DNA from: an uncultured Clostridium sp.
GTDB lineage: Bacteria; Bacillota; Clostridia; Lachnospirales; Lachnospiraceae
Assembly (NCBI RefSeq): GCF_900547735.1
Contig: NZ_URHZ01000026.1
Location: forward strand, 1 to 60,838
DNA: 60,838 nt
Direction: 5' to 3'
The notes beneath the pieces are model-generated. The model saw nothing but the letters and a program-made list of their open reading frames with translations, ran no database searches and was not told the DNA's origin. Shown here in pieces: positions 15,792 through 24,390 of the stretch (the first letter of the stretch is position 1; the number at the start of each line of letters is the position of its first letter). The translations under genes and the position numbers were made by a program.

Positions 15792-16583
15792 TTAAATAAC
15801 GTGTTTTTCTGCCAGTTTGCCTACGATGTAATCTGCGGAAGCTGCCGGGTCTAAAGTTACATGCTCGCCGGCGCCCTTTCTGACTTTATCGGAAGCCTTA
15901 GCGATCTGAGTTGGAGAACCTTTTAAACCTAAGTTGGAATCTTCTACGTCTTTCAGGTCATTTCTTCCCCAAACAGTGATTTCTTTGCTGTAAGCATCGA
16001 AAATTCCGCCTGGAGTCATGTAACGCGGCTCATTTAATTCTGCAAGAGCTGTGAGTAAGCATGGTAACTGAGCTTTAACAACATGATATCTGTCGTCATA
16101 CTGACGCTCAACAACGATATATTTGCCTTCGAGATTGATCTCTTTAATTTCCTGAGCATAGCTGATTACCGGGATTCCAAGATGCTCGGAGATCTGCGGT
16201 CCAACCTGTGCCGTATCACCATCGATAGCCTGACGGCCTGTGATGATTAAGTCATATTCCATATTGCGGATAGCGCCTGCAATTGTCTGGGATGTTGCCC
16301 ATGTATCTGCGCCGCCTAATACTCTGTCTGTTACTAAAACGCCATTGTCTGCGCCCATAGCCATAGCCTCACGAAGAACTTCTTCAGCCTTTGGAAGACC
16401 CATTGTAACTACGGTAACTTCTGCGCCATACTGATCTTTTAAACGGAGGGCTGCTTCCAGACCAGCTTTGTCGTCTGGGTTCATGATTGTAAGCATTGCG
16501 CCTCTGTCAAGAGTACCATCAGGATTAAATTTAACTCCGCCTTTGGTATCCGGAACCTGTTTAATACAAACTACTATTTTCAC
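15792..16583 (-). CDS. etfB: Electron transfer flavoprotein subunit beta
   Basis: A 263-residue EtfB, partner of EtfA. The sequence begins MKIVVCIKQVPDTKGGVKF, typical of the clostridial bifurcating type. It contains the nucleotide-binding segments NPDDKAGLEAALRLKD, LGGADTWATSQTIAGAI and GRQAIDGDTAQVGPQISEHLG. These conserved loops are intact, in contrast to the second EtfB in the window. The start is preceded by AAGGAGTGAACATACC. It lies between bcd and etfA, the canonical order. Bifurcation is the expected activity from the family and operon but is not demonstrated here. Confidence 0.96.
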   Translation of the reverse strand: MKIVVCIKQVPDTKGGVKFNPDGTLDRGAMLTIMNPDDKAGLEAALRLKDQYGAEVTVVTMGLPKAEEVLREAMAMGADNGVLVTDRVLGGADTWATSQTIAGAIRNMEYDLIITGRQAIDGDTAQVGPQISEHLGIPVISYAQEIKEINLEGKYIVVERQYDDRYHVVKAQLPCLLTALAELNEPRYMTPGGIFDAYSKEITVWGRNDLKDVEDSNLGLKGSPTQIAKASDKVRKGAGEHVTLDPAASADYIVGKLAEKHVI

Positions 16584-16653
16584 GGTATGTTCACTCCTTA
16601 TTCTTGTTTTTTTCTCATAATTGAGATACGTTAAAATCTATTGCCTGGAAATC

Positions 16654-17808
16654 TTATTTTAACAGGGAAGCAGAAATTACCATTCTCTGAACTTCAGATG
16701 TTCCTTCGTAGATCTCTGTAATCTTAGCATCACGCATCATACGCTCTACATCATATTCTCTTGTGTAGCCGTAACCGCCGTGAAGCTGAACAGCCTTGGT
16801 TGTAACTTCCATAGCAACCTCTGCTGCGTATAATTTAGCCATAGCTGCTTCTACAGAATAATTTTTCTGTGTCTTCTTAGCCATAGCTGCTCTGTAAACA
16901 AGGAGCTGAGCCGCTTTAACTTTTGTAGCCATATCAGCTAACTGGAACTGTGTATTCTGGAACTGTCCGATGGAACGGCCGAACTGCTTTCTTTCCTGAA
17001 CATATTCAACTGTTCTGTCGAGAGCGCCCTCTGCAAGGCCGAGTGCCTGAGCAGCAATACCGATACGTCCGCCATCCAGAGTATGCATAGCGATACCAAA
17101 GCCTTTACCCTGCTGTCCTAAGATGTTCTCCTTCGGGATTCTGCAGTCTGTAAAGATCAGCTCATATGTTGCTGAACCACGGATACCCATCTTCTTCTCT
17201 TTCGTTCCGAAGGTGAATCCTGGAGTTCCTTTTTCTACGATAAATGCAGAGATTTCTTTTTTCTTTCTTCCTCTTGCATCTTCTTTAATGCCTGTTACAG
17301 CGATGATTACATAGACATCAGCTTCCTTACCGTTTGTGATGAAGATTTTGGAACCGTTAAGTACCCACTCGTCACCATCTAAAACAGCTTTTGTCTGCTG
17401 TCCCTGTGCATCTGTACCAGCGCCTGGCTCTGTTAAACCGAAAGCACCTAATTTCTCACCTTTTGCAAGGGGAACCAGGAATTTCTGTTTCTGCTCTTCA
17501 GTACCGTAGGTCTGGATTGGATCACAGCAAAGAGAGGTATGTGCAGATACGATAACGCCTGTAGTACCGCAAACCTTTGAAAGCTCCTCAACACACATAG
17601 CGTATGTTAACGGATCGCAGCCCTGTCCGCCGTACTCCTTCGGAACCGGAATTCCCATGAAGCCCAGTTTCTGCATTTTCTCAACGGTACCTGTCGGGAA
17701 ATGTTCTGTCTCGTCAACTTCCTGTGCTAAAGGTTTTACTTCTTTTTCGGCGAAGTCATGGAATAACTTCCTCGCCATTTCATGCTCTTTACTTAATGTA
17801 AAATCCAT
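16654..17808 (-). CDS. bcd: Butyryl-CoA dehydrogenase (short-chain acyl-CoA dehydrogenase)
   Basis: A 384-residue FAD enzyme reducing crotonyl-CoA to butyryl-CoA with the EtfAB partner. The FAD and substrate segments FGLTEPGAGTDAQGQQT and VYVIIAVTG are present, as is ITNGKEADV. The C-terminal catalytic base is Glu368 in IYEGTSEVQRM. Length and placement (thl-crt-hbd-bcd-etfB-etfA) match the butyrate operon of clostridia. The start follows a GGAGG sequence. The 75-base gap to hbd upstream has no visible terminator, so co-transcription is likely. Confidence 0.96.
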   Translation of the reverse strand: MDFTLSKEHEMARKLFHDFAEKEVKPLAQEVDETEHFPTGTVEKMQKLGFMGIPVPKEYGGQGCDPLTYAMCVEELSKVCGTTGVIVSAHTSLCCDPIQTYGTEEQKQKFLVPLAKGEKLGAFGLTEPGAGTDAQGQQTKAVLDGDEWVLNGSKIFITNGKEADVYVIIAVTGIKEDARGRKKKEISAFIVEKGTPGFTFGTKEKKMGIRGSATYELIFTDCRIPKENILGQQGKGFGIAMHTLDGGRIGIAAQALGLAEGALDRTVEYVQERKQFGRSIGQFQNTQFQLADMATKVKAAQLLVYRAAMAKKTQKNYSVEAAMAKLYAAEVAMEVTTKAVQLHGGYGYTREYDVERMMRDAKITEIYEGTSEVQRMVISASLLK

Positions 17809-17883
17809 GTCTATTCCTCCATCATTTTCTTATATAGCGCTTAAAGGCGGCTTAGGCACGCCTGATGCGGTTCAAATAATTAA

Positions 17884-18720
17884 TTAATTGTACTTATAGA
17901 AGCCTTCGCCGGATTTCTGTCCTAACTTTCCGCCGCGGACCATCTTACGAAGGAGCTGGTGCGGACGATACTTCGGATCTCCGGATTCAGCCTGTAATAC
18001 TTCCATGATGGCAAGTACTACGTCAAGACCAATCAGATCTCCAAGAGCCAGCGGTCCCATCGGATGACTTGCGCCCAGCTTCATAGCTGTGTCGATGCCT
18101 TCTACAGTTGCTTCGCCCTCGGCATAAATGCCGATAGCTTCATTTATCATCGGAATCAGGATTCTGTTTACTACGAAACCTGCGGCTTCCTCTACCTGAA
18201 CCGGGATCTTTCCGATTTCTTCTGAGATTGCTTTTACTTTGTCGACAGTCACTTCTGGTGTGTTCAGTCCGGCGATTACCTCTACCAGCTTCATAACAGG
18301 AGCCGGGTTAAAGAAGTGCATACCTACTACCGGTCTGTCAAGTCCTGCACCGATTGCCGTGATGGACAGAGAAGATGTGTTTGTTGCGAAGATACACTCC
18401 GGTTTGCAGATTGCAGCCAGTTCTCTGAAGGTCTGTTTTTTGATTTCCATATCCTCGATTGCTGCTTCAACTACCAGATCGCAGTCAGCGCAGATTGTCT
18501 TCACACCTGGGTGGATTTTGGCAAGGACTCTGTCGGCAGTTTCCTTGTCCATCTTGCCTCTTGCAACACGTTTCTCAAATCCTTTTGCAATTCTCATTTT
18601 GCCGTTTGCGGCGAATTCTTCATTAATATCACATAAACATACTTCGTAACCATCTACCTGGGCAAAAGCCTGAGCAATACCGGAACCCATTGTTCCTGCA
18701 CCAATAATACCAACTTTCAT
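17884..18720 (-). CDS. hbd: 3-hydroxybutyryl-CoA dehydrogenase
   Basis: A 278-residue NAD(P)-dependent enzyme reducing acetoacetyl-CoA to (S)-3-hydroxybutyryl-CoA. The Rossmann motif GAGTMGSGIAQAFA (residues 7-20), the catalytic-His segment MHFFNPAPVMKLVEV and EAAGFVVNRILIPMINEA are all present. The C-terminal domain ends YRPHQLLRKMVRGGKLGQKSGEGFY (in pieces). Length is typical. The start is preceded by CAGGAGG. It lies 25 bases after crt in the operon. Confidence 0.97.
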   Translation of the reverse strand: MKVGIIGAGTMGSGIAQAFAQVDGYEVCLCDINEEFAANGKMRIAKGFEKRVARGKMDKETADRVLAKIHPGVKTICADCDLVVEAAIEDMEIKKQTFRELAAICKPECIFATNTSSLSITAIGAGLDRPVVGMHFFNPAPVMKLVEVIAGLNTPEVTVDKVKAISEEIGKIPVQVEEAAGFVVNRILIPMINEAIGIYAEGEATVEGIDTAMKLGASHPMGPLALGDLIGLDVVLAIMEVLQAESGDPKYRPHQLLRKMVRGGKLGQKSGEGFYKYN

Positions 18721-18745
18721 GACAAATCCTCCTGATTTTACACTG

Positions 18746-19522
18746 TTATTTGTTATTGAAATTTTCTACTTTTCGTTTCTCGAGAAACGCGGTCATGCCT
18801 TCTTTCTGATCCTCTGTCTCAAAGCAGTCGCCAAATGCTTTTTCCTCAATGACGATAGCCTGATCCATATCAACCTGAAGTCCTTCGTTCATCGCCTTCT
18901 TAGAATTTCTCACTGCAATAGGAGCATTCTTCGCGATGCCTGCCGCCAGCTTCTTTGCCGCCGGCATCAGTTCTTCCTGTGTATAAACCGCATTGACAAG
19001 TCCCAGTCTGTACGCCTCATCCGCCTTGATGTTTCGGGCGCCGTAAACCATCTCTTTCGCTTTTCCTACACCAATCAGACGGGCCAGTCTCTGAGTGCCG
19101 CCGAATCCCGGTGTGATTCCAAGGCCAACTTCCGGCTGGCCGAACATCGCATTATCGGAACAGATGCGGATGTCACAGCTCATGGCAAGCTCATTGCCGC
19201 CGCCAAGCGCGAATCCGTTTACTGCCGCAATTACCGGAATCGGGAATGTCTCGATCTTACGGAAAATATCATTGCCGAATTTGCCAAATGCTTCACCCTC
19301 AGCCTTTGTCATCGTGCTCATGGCAGCGATGTCGGCTCCGGCCACAAAGGATTTCTCCCCTGCGCCTGTCAGGATAATGGTTCTGATTCTGGAAAGATCC
19401 ACTGCATCAAAAGCAGCTTCGATATCCTTTAACACATCTTCATTTAACGCATTGAGTGCTGCCGGACGGTTGATGGTCATAATGCCAACGTATCCATCCT
19501 CTTCGTAATCAACAAACCCCAT
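18746..19522 (-). CDS. crt: Crotonase (short-chain enoyl-CoA hydratase)
   Basis: A 258-residue crotonase interconverting 3-hydroxybutyryl-CoA and crotonyl-CoA. The oxyanion and catalytic regions are visible as AGADIAAM, NGFALGGGNELAMSCD (first catalytic Glu) and GQPEVGLGITPGFGGTQRLAR (second catalytic Glu). Three in-frame ATGs lie close together. I chose 19520-19522 because AAGGAG is 9 bases upstream of it, whereas the first ATG touches the ribosome site. The gene lies between thl and hbd. About 43% or more of its motifs are shared by eye with the second crotonase at 21825, but it is clearly a separate paralogue. Confidence 0.96.
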   Translation of the reverse strand: MGFVDYEEDGYVGIMTINRPAALNALNEDVLKDIEAAFDAVDLSRIRTIILTGAGEKSFVAGADIAAMSTMTKAEGEAFGKFGNDIFRKIETFPIPVIAAVNGFALGGGNELAMSCDIRICSDNAMFGQPEVGLGITPGFGGTQRLARLIGVGKAKEMVYGARNIKADEAYRLGLVNAVYTQEELMPAAKKLAAGIAKNAPIAVRNSKKAMNEGLQVDMDQAIVIEEKAFGDCFETEDQKEGMTAFLEKRKVENFNNK

Positions 19523-19566
19523 TGCCATCATCTCCTTACATAATTATGTAGTTAAACCAGAAACAG

Positions 19567-19605
19567 CCGGAGCGTGGAGGGGTTGTCCCCCTCCACAGAT
19601 TCCGG
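19567..19605 (-). other. Stable intercistronic hairpin between thl and crt
   Basis: GTGGAGGGG (19574-19582) pairs with CCCCTCCAC (19588-19596), with an outer CCGGA/TCCGG pair at 19567-19571 and 19601-19605. On the minus strand it is not followed by a T-run. It may stabilise the thl end or be a processing site that sets thl apart from the rest of the operon. Confidence 0.6.
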
Positions 19606-19618
19606 TTATTTAAACTGC

Positions 19619-20803
19619 TTAGTCTCTCTCGACGATTGTGGCACATCCCATGCCGCCGCCGATACAAAGTGTTGCGAGACCTTTCTTAGCGTCCCGTTTC
19701 TGCATCTCGTATAACAATGTAGTAAGGATACGGCATCCGGAAGCTCCTACCGGATGTCCAATGGCGATAGCTCCGCCGTTTACGTTCAGGATGTCGCTGT
19801 TGAAGTGTAAATCACGGGCAACTGCGATAGACTGTGCAGCGAATGCCTCGTTTGCTTCGATCAGGTCGAAGTCCTCAACTTTCATGCCTGTTTTCTTGAG
19901 AACCTTGTTGGTAGCTGCTACAGGGCCGATACCCATGATAGTAGGATCAACGCCGCCAAGTGCGCCTGCAACCCAAGTAGCCATTGGTTTGATTCCCAGT
20001 TCTTTTGCTTTTTCTTCGCTCATAACAACTACTGCTGCTGCGCCGTCGTTGATAGAGGAAGCATTACCTGCCGTAACACGTCCGCCGTCTGGTTTAAATG
20101 CAGGACGAAGTCTGGCAAGTGATTCTTTTGTTGTACCTGCACGCGGGCCTTCGTCGGTATCAACAATGACAGTTTCTTTTTTCTTCTTGATTTCGATCGG
20201 AACGATCTCGTCTTTGAATCTGCCTGCTTCACGTGCTGCGCATGCCTTCTGCTGGCTGGCTGCTGCAAACTCGTCAAGCTCTTCTCTTGTAATGCCCCAT
20301 TTGTCGCAGATGTTCTCTGCGGTGATTCCCATGTGATAACCGTTGAAGGCATCCCACAGGGCGTCATTTACCATGGTGTCGATCATTGGAGCGTTGTTCA
20401 TACGGTAGCCGTAACGTGCGTTCATTAACGCATATGGTGCTGCGGACATGTTCTCCGCGCCGCCTGCTACTACGATGTCAGCGTCACCTGCAACGATCAT
20501 CTGTGCTGCTGCGTTTACACAATGTAAACCGGAGCCACACACAACGTTCATTGTCACTGCCGGAACTTCGATAGGAAGTCCTGCTTTGATAGACATCTGA
20601 CGAGCCACGTTCTGACCAAGGCCGGCCTGGATTACACAGCCCATGTAAACGTGATCTACCTGTTCCGGTGCTACGCCAGCTCTGTTCAGTGCTTCTTTAA
20701 TAACGACAGCGCCCATTTCTGCTGCCGGCACTGTGCTGAGCTGACCGCCCATGGAACCTACGGCGGTACGGCATGCACTTGCTATTACGACTTTCTTTGA
20801 CAT
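19619..20803 (-). CDS. thl: Acetyl-CoA acetyltransferase (thiolase)
   Basis: A 394-residue degradative-type thiolase condensing two acetyl-CoA to acetoacetyl-CoA. The nucleophile is Cys89 in NVVCGSG, the catalytic His is in GHPVGASGCRIL, and the second Cys is in CIGGGMG. The ATG at 20801-20803 follows AAGGAGGAAATTTGAT, so the 11-codon upstream extension is rejected. It is the first gene of the butyryl-CoA operon and has its own consensus promoter about 70 bases upstream. The rest of the operon supplies the following steps to butyryl-CoA. Confidence 0.97.
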   Translation of the reverse strand: MSKKVVIASACRTAVGSMGGQLSTVPAAEMGAVVIKEALNRAGVAPEQVDHVYMGCVIQAGLGQNVARQMSIKAGLPIEVPAVTMNVVCGSGLHCVNAAAQMIVAGDADIVVAGGAENMSAAPYALMNARYGYRMNNAPMIDTMVNDALWDAFNGYHMGITAENICDKWGITREELDEFAAASQQKACAAREAGRFKDEIVPIEIKKKKETVIVDTDEGPRAGTTKESLARLRPAFKPDGGRVTAGNASSINDGAAAVVVMSEEKAKELGIKPMATWVAGALGGVDPTIMGIGPVAATNKVLKKTGMKVEDFDLIEANEAFAAQSIAVARDLHFNSDILNVNGGAIAIGHPVGASGCRILTTLLYEMQKRDAKKGLATLCIGGGMGCATIVERD

Positions 20804-20872
20804 ATCAAATTTCCTCCTTAAAAAATGACTTGCCACGTAAATAAAACAATTGCATAGATTGATAGTAACTAT

Positions 20873-20901
20873 ATCTTATCACTCTTGAAGTGTCCTGTCA
20901 A
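20873..20901 (-). promoter_or_regulatory. Sigma-A promoter of the thl-crt-hbd-bcd-etfBA operon
   Basis: On the minus strand: TTGACA (20901-20896), 17-bp spacer, TAAGAT (20878-20873). It is about 70 bases upstream of the thl ATG. Confidence 0.8.
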
Positions 20902-21249
20902 ATAATTATCAATGAATTTATAAACTTTTTATAATGCTTTCTTAACACGGTTTTATCAATGATTTTTTGCCGGTTTTTCAGACCCACTGGCAATTTTGCA
21001 CAATTTTTTTTACATATTTTTTACTTTTCATCCGGTTTCTTTTGCGATATTACTAAATAGTTACCCAACTGTGTGAGATTTTGGACATTCCTTTTCTCCT
21101 GTTATTCGCCTCTATTTATAACTGTGATATTAATATATCAATAATCAGGCTATTTTTTGAGGCGCCGGACGGGTTTCGGGATGCTCCGTACCGGTGCATT
21201 ACCGTAACTATTCACAATAAAGCACTTTCTATATTATGCAATCTGTACA

Positions 21250-21278
21250 TTGACGAAAGGGTGAAAATGAATTATCAT
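21250..21278 (+). promoter_or_regulatory. Candidate sigma-A promoter P1 ahead of the second crotonase
   Basis: TTGACG (21250-21255), 17-bp spacer, TATCAT (21273-21278). The palindrome TAGCATGCTA begins 16 bases after the -10 box, the same layout as the promoter at 25771 (gap 17). A transcript would have a leader of roughly 540 bases. Confidence 0.6.
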
Positions 21279-21294
21279 ACATACAAGCTTTATC

Positions 21295-21304
21295 TAGCAT
21301 GCTA
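21295..21304. promoter_or_regulatory. Operator candidate TAGCATGCTA, site 1
   Basis: A perfect 10-bp palindrome just downstream of the expected start of transcription from P1. It is followed by a second overlapping inverted repeat GCTAA-CAA-TTAGC (21301-21313). Confidence 0.6.
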
Positions 21305-21689
21305 ACAATTAGCTTACTCCTGAATAATTTTGCATGCTGCAGACAGCCGCTGTGTCAGGGAGCCGAAAAAGGCCGTTCCTCCGGCCGCGCGTTACGTTCC
21401 GTATAAGTTTAGCCATTACATGTACTACAAAAATATAACTGCTGCGTATATAAAACAAGTGCTGGAAAGATAGTAAAAGTGAAAAGAATGTAACGGCTTC
21501 GGCTCCGCTCCTGATGCAGGGGCCGCTTTCCCATAGAAAATCAGGCTCTATTTTTGTTCATTTAGACGGAAAAAATCTGTTCTCAAAAATTCTGACCCCC
21601 ATTTCCAGAGGTAATTTCCCCAAAAATCAAAAATATTTTTATCTATTTGTGCCAATTTTTCGTTTGCTCTTTGATTTATTTCGAATTAT

Positions 21690-21699
21690 TAGCATGCTA
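21690..21699. promoter_or_regulatory. Operator candidate TAGCATGCTA, site 2
   Basis: The same 10-bp palindrome as at 21295, about 20 bases upstream of promoter P2 (21720-21748) and 125 bases before the crotonase start. Confidence 0.6.
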
Positions 21700-21719
21700 T
21701 ATTTTTTATCCCAAAACTA

Positions 21720-21748
21720 TTCACATTCATTTATAACTGTGATATACT
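21720..21748 (+). promoter_or_regulatory. Candidate sigma-A promoter P2 of the second crotonase
   Basis: TTCACA (21720-21725), 17-bp spacer, TATACT (21743-21748). The start codon is about 75 bases further on. The spacer and -10 lie within the 17-nt repeat that also occurs at 21114. Confidence 0.6.
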
Positions 21749-21824
21749 CCTGATTATAAGAGCAGCGACGATGGCTCCGGAAAATTTTATTAACCAAATC
21801 ATTCAAAATTGGGAGGAACGGATC

Positions 21825-22616
21825 ATGGAAGTAAAAAATTACAACAACTTATTGGTAGAAACAGAAAACGGCATTGCAGTTGTCACAATCAACCGTCCTA
21901 AGTCTTTAAACGCACTGAACAGCGAGACGCTGGCAGAGTTGGGCGACATTGCCGCCGAGATTGAGAAATCGAAAGAAGTAAAGGTGGTAATTCTGACGGG
22001 AGCCGGACAGAAAGCGTTTGTCGCAGGCGCCGACATTTCTGAAATGGTTAACGCCACCCCACAGGAAGGACGCGCCATGGCGCTTCTGGCAGCCGATACC
22101 TTTAAGAAATTTGAGAATATGCCTCAGGTGACCATTGCGGCCGTCAACGGATACGCCCTCGGCGGCGGATGTGAAATTTCCATGTGCTGCGACATCAGGA
22201 TTGCCGCTGAAAACGCTAAATTTGCCCAGCCGGAAGTCAATCTCGGAATCCTTCCCGGCTTTGGAGGCACACAGCGCCTTCCGAGACTGGTTGGCAAGGG
22301 ACGCGCCAAGGAACTGATTTTCACCACCGACCAGATTGATGCCCAGGAGGCCTACCGCATCGGACTTGCCAATAAGGTGGTTCCTCAGGAAGAGCTTCTT
22401 AACTACTGTAAGGAAATGGCGAAGAAAATCATGTCCAAGGCCAGCTTTGGAGTTACCCTCGCAAAACAGGCCATCAACACGGGCATGGACACCGATTTGG
22501 ACAGCGGCCTGAAGCTGGAAGCCAATCTTTTCGGTCTGGCATTCTCCACCCATGACAAAGCGGAAGGAATGCAGGCATTTCTGGAAAAGAGAAAAGCCGA
22601 TCTGACGGATTTCTAA
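21825..22616 (+). CDS. Enoyl-CoA hydratase/crotonase, second paralogue
   Basis: A 263-residue crotonase. AGADISEM, NGYALGGGCEISMCCD (first catalytic Glu) and AQPEVNLGILPGFGGTQRLPR (second catalytic Glu) are intact, so hydratase activity on short enoyl-CoA is expected. The start is the ATG at 21825 after GGGAGGAACGGATC. The frame is open for 18 more codons upstream without a ribosome site. It is monocistronic: a terminator follows at 22640. The position, divergent from the core butyrate operon and at the head of the second cluster, suggests it serves the pathway encoded by the CoA-transferase, GntP and second acyl-CoA dehydrogenase genes downstream. Confidence 0.95.
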   Translation: MEVKNYNNLLVETENGIAVVTINRPKSLNALNSETLAELGDIAAEIEKSKEVKVVILTGAGQKAFVAGADISEMVNATPQEGRAMALLAADTFKKFENMPQVTIAAVNGYALGGGCEISMCCDIRIAAENAKFAQPEVNLGILPGFGGTQRLPRLVGKGRAKELIFTTDQIDAQEAYRIGLANKVVPQEELLNYCKEMAKKIMSKASFGVTLAKQAINTGMDTDLDSGLKLEANLFGLAFSTHDKAEGMQAFLEKRKADLTDF

Positions 22617-22639
22617 AATTACATAGGTAATACAGATTA

Positions 22640-22676
22640 ACCGGAGTTGGTGTAAAACCCGGCTCCGGTATTTTTT
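22640..22676 (+). terminator. Terminator of the second crotonase gene
   Basis: ACCGGAG (22640-22646) pairs with CTCCGGT (22663-22669), followed by A and a run of six T. Confidence 0.8.
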
Positions 22677-22803
22677 ATATTTTTTTGCTTTAAATTGTCT
22701 GATTTCTATTCTTATAACCGTGCAAAGACTGTTTTCAGTTTTACAAAATTTCATTTATGCATACAACACTGTTTTATGATTCTTAAACCACAGGAGGTAA
22801 TAT

Positions 22804-24360
22804 ATGAGCAAGGTTTCTATTATAACAGCCGCCGAGGCAGCCGCAGCGGTCACAGACCGCATGACCGTGACTACCAGCGGATTTGTGGCAAGTGATATGC
22901 CGGAGGCTCTGTCAAAGGCTCTGGAGCAGAGATTTCTGGAAACGGGCGCTCCAAAGGATCTGACCCTGTTTTACGCCGCCGCCCAGGGCAACAGGGACGG
23001 CAGCGGAGCCGATCATTTCGCCCATGAGGGCATGGTGAAACGCGTAATCGGCGGTCACTGGAATATGGTTCCGAACCTTGGCCGGATGGTCCTGGAAAAC
23101 AAGATCGAGGGTTACAACCTTCCCCAGGGCACTCTGTCACAGCTCTTCCGCGATATCGCGGCGCACCGCATCGGCACCATCACCCACGTGGGCCTGAACA
23201 CCTTTGCCGATCCAAGAATTGAGGGCGGTAAGCTGAACTCCATTACAACGGATGATTTGGTGGAGGTAGTCGAAATCCTCGGTGAAGAAAAGCTGCTTTA
23301 TAAATCGTTTCCCCTGGATATTGCCTTTATCCGCGGCACTTATTCCGATGAAAACGGCAACATAACGATGGAGCACGAGGTGGCGTCCCTTGAGTCCACA
23401 TCCATTGCACAGGCTGTCCGTAACAGCGGAGGCAAAGTGATTGTACAGGTGGAAAAAGTCGTAAAGAACGGCTGTCTTGATCCGAAGCTCGTTAAAATCC
23501 CCGGAATCTATGTGGATGCCGTTGTGGTATGTGAGGATATGAAGGATCACGAACAGTGCGTCGGCTGTGAATACGACGGGGCCATGACCGGAGATTTCAG
23601 CGTGCCGTTAAGCAGCCTGTCCTACCCTTCCCTCTCCGCAAAGAAAGTGATCGGCCGCAGGGCTGCGATGGAACTGAAAAATGATTCCGTCGTCAATCTG
23701 GGGATCGGAGTTCCCGAATATATTTCCATGGTTGCGAACGAGGAGGGAATCGGCGACTATATGACCCTGACCGTGGAGGCCGGTCCTGTCGGCGGAGTTC
23801 CCCAGGGCGGTCCGAAATTCGGCGGTTCCGTCAATCCCGAGGCTATTCTGGATCAGCCGTACCAGTTCGACTTCTATGACGGAGGCGGCGTGGACTATGC
23901 GTTTCTCGGTCTGGCCCAGGCCGACCGATGCGGCAATATCAATGTCAGCAAGTTCGGTCCGAGAATAGCGGGCTGCGGAGGCTTTATCAACATCACCCAG
24001 AATGCAAAACGGGTATTCTTCTGCGGTACGTTTACCGCCGGCGGACTGAAAGTTGCCTTTGAAAACGGGGAACTTCAGATTCTTTCTGAAGGCAGGGAGC
24101 AGAAATTTATCGAGCAGGTGGAGCAGATTACCTTCAGCGGCAATTATGCCAATAAGACGGGGCAGCCGGTGCTCTACATCACCGAGCGGGCCGTATTCGA
24201 GCTTAGAAAAGACGGGGTTTATCTTCTCGAAGTGGCTCCCGGAATTGATATACAGACCCAGATTATCGATCAGATGGGATTCACTCCCAGGATGGATGGA
24301 CAGCCAAAATTAATGGACGGCCGTATTTTCAGAAATGAGCTGATGGGACTGGCCAAATAG
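22804..24360 (+). CDS. Propionate CoA-transferase family acyl-CoA:carboxylate CoA-transferase
   Basis: A 518-residue class I CoA-transferase with fused alpha and beta domains, like Pct and E. coli YdiF. The catalytic glutamate is Glu325 in LTVEAGPVGGVPQGG, which lines up with Glu324 of the Clostridium propionicum enzyme from memory. Supporting features are the N-terminal TSGFVASDMPEALSKALEQRF and the NLGIGVPEYIS motif. These enzymes move CoA between acetyl-, propionyl-, lactoyl-, butyryl- and related CoA esters. No lactoyl-CoA dehydratase is nearby, so lactate fermentation by the acrylate route is not supported. With the GntP permease 30 bases downstream, it likely activates the imported acid. 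The start follows CAGGAGGTAATAT. Confidence 0.92.
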   Translation: MSKVSIITAAEAAAAVTDRMTVTTSGFVASDMPEALSKALEQRFLETGAPKDLTLFYAAAQGNRDGSGADHFAHEGMVKRVIGGHWNMVPNLGRMVLENKIEGYNLPQGTLSQLFRDIAAHRIGTITHVGLNTFADPRIEGGKLNSITTDDLVEVVEILGEEKLLYKSFPLDIAFIRGTYSDENGNITMEHEVASLESTSIAQAVRNSGGKVIVQVEKVVKNGCLDPKLVKIPGIYVDAVVVCEDMKDHEQCVGCEYDGAMTGDFSVPLSSLSYPSLSAKKVIGRRAAMELKNDSVVNLGIGVPEYISMVANEEGIGDYMTLTVEAGPVGGVPQGGPKFGGSVNPEAILDQPYQFDFYDGGGVDYAFLGLAQADRCGNINVSKFGPRIAGCGGFINITQNAKRVFFCGTFTAGGLKVAFENGELQILSEGREQKFIEQVEQITFSGNYANKTGQPVLYITERAVFELRKDGVYLLEVAPGIDIQTQIIDQMGFTPRMDGQPKLMDGRIFRNELMGLAK

Positions 24361-24390
24361 CAAATCTAATTGTCAGGGGGGTATGTATCT

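Larger units (their letters stand above)
20804..21824. other. 1-kb intergenic region between the divergent butyrate clusters
   Basis: It has no supported gene. It holds the thl promoter (minus strand), two plus-strand promoter candidates at 21250 and 21720, two TAGCATGCTA palindromes and a further GCATGC (21332-21337). An exact 17-nt direct repeat ATTTATAACTGTGATAT occurs at 21114-21130 and 21729-21745, and a GTAACTATTCAC half-site lies at 21204-21215. The size and density of sites suggest a long, regulated 5' region for the plus-strand cluster. Confidence 0.75.

Noticed and set aside
20240..20776. Further GCATGC sites in thl as MarR operators
   Set aside because: The hexamer also occurs in several coding regions (for example 20240, 20771, 31609, 50523). 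Without the extended TA or TTT/AAA flanks or a promoter nearby, these are chance occurrences.
21081..21753. Two short plus-strand open frames (74 and 79 codons) in the 1-kb intergenic region
   Set aside because: They have no ribosome site, no family resemblance, a high content of Phe, Ile and Leu as expected for AT-rich DNA, and overlap promoter and operator candidates.
22804..24360. Acrylate-pathway lactate fermentation based on the propionate CoA-transferase
   Set aside because: No lactoyl-CoA dehydratase or its activator is encoded nearby, and the partner permease is GntP-like rather than a lactate permease.
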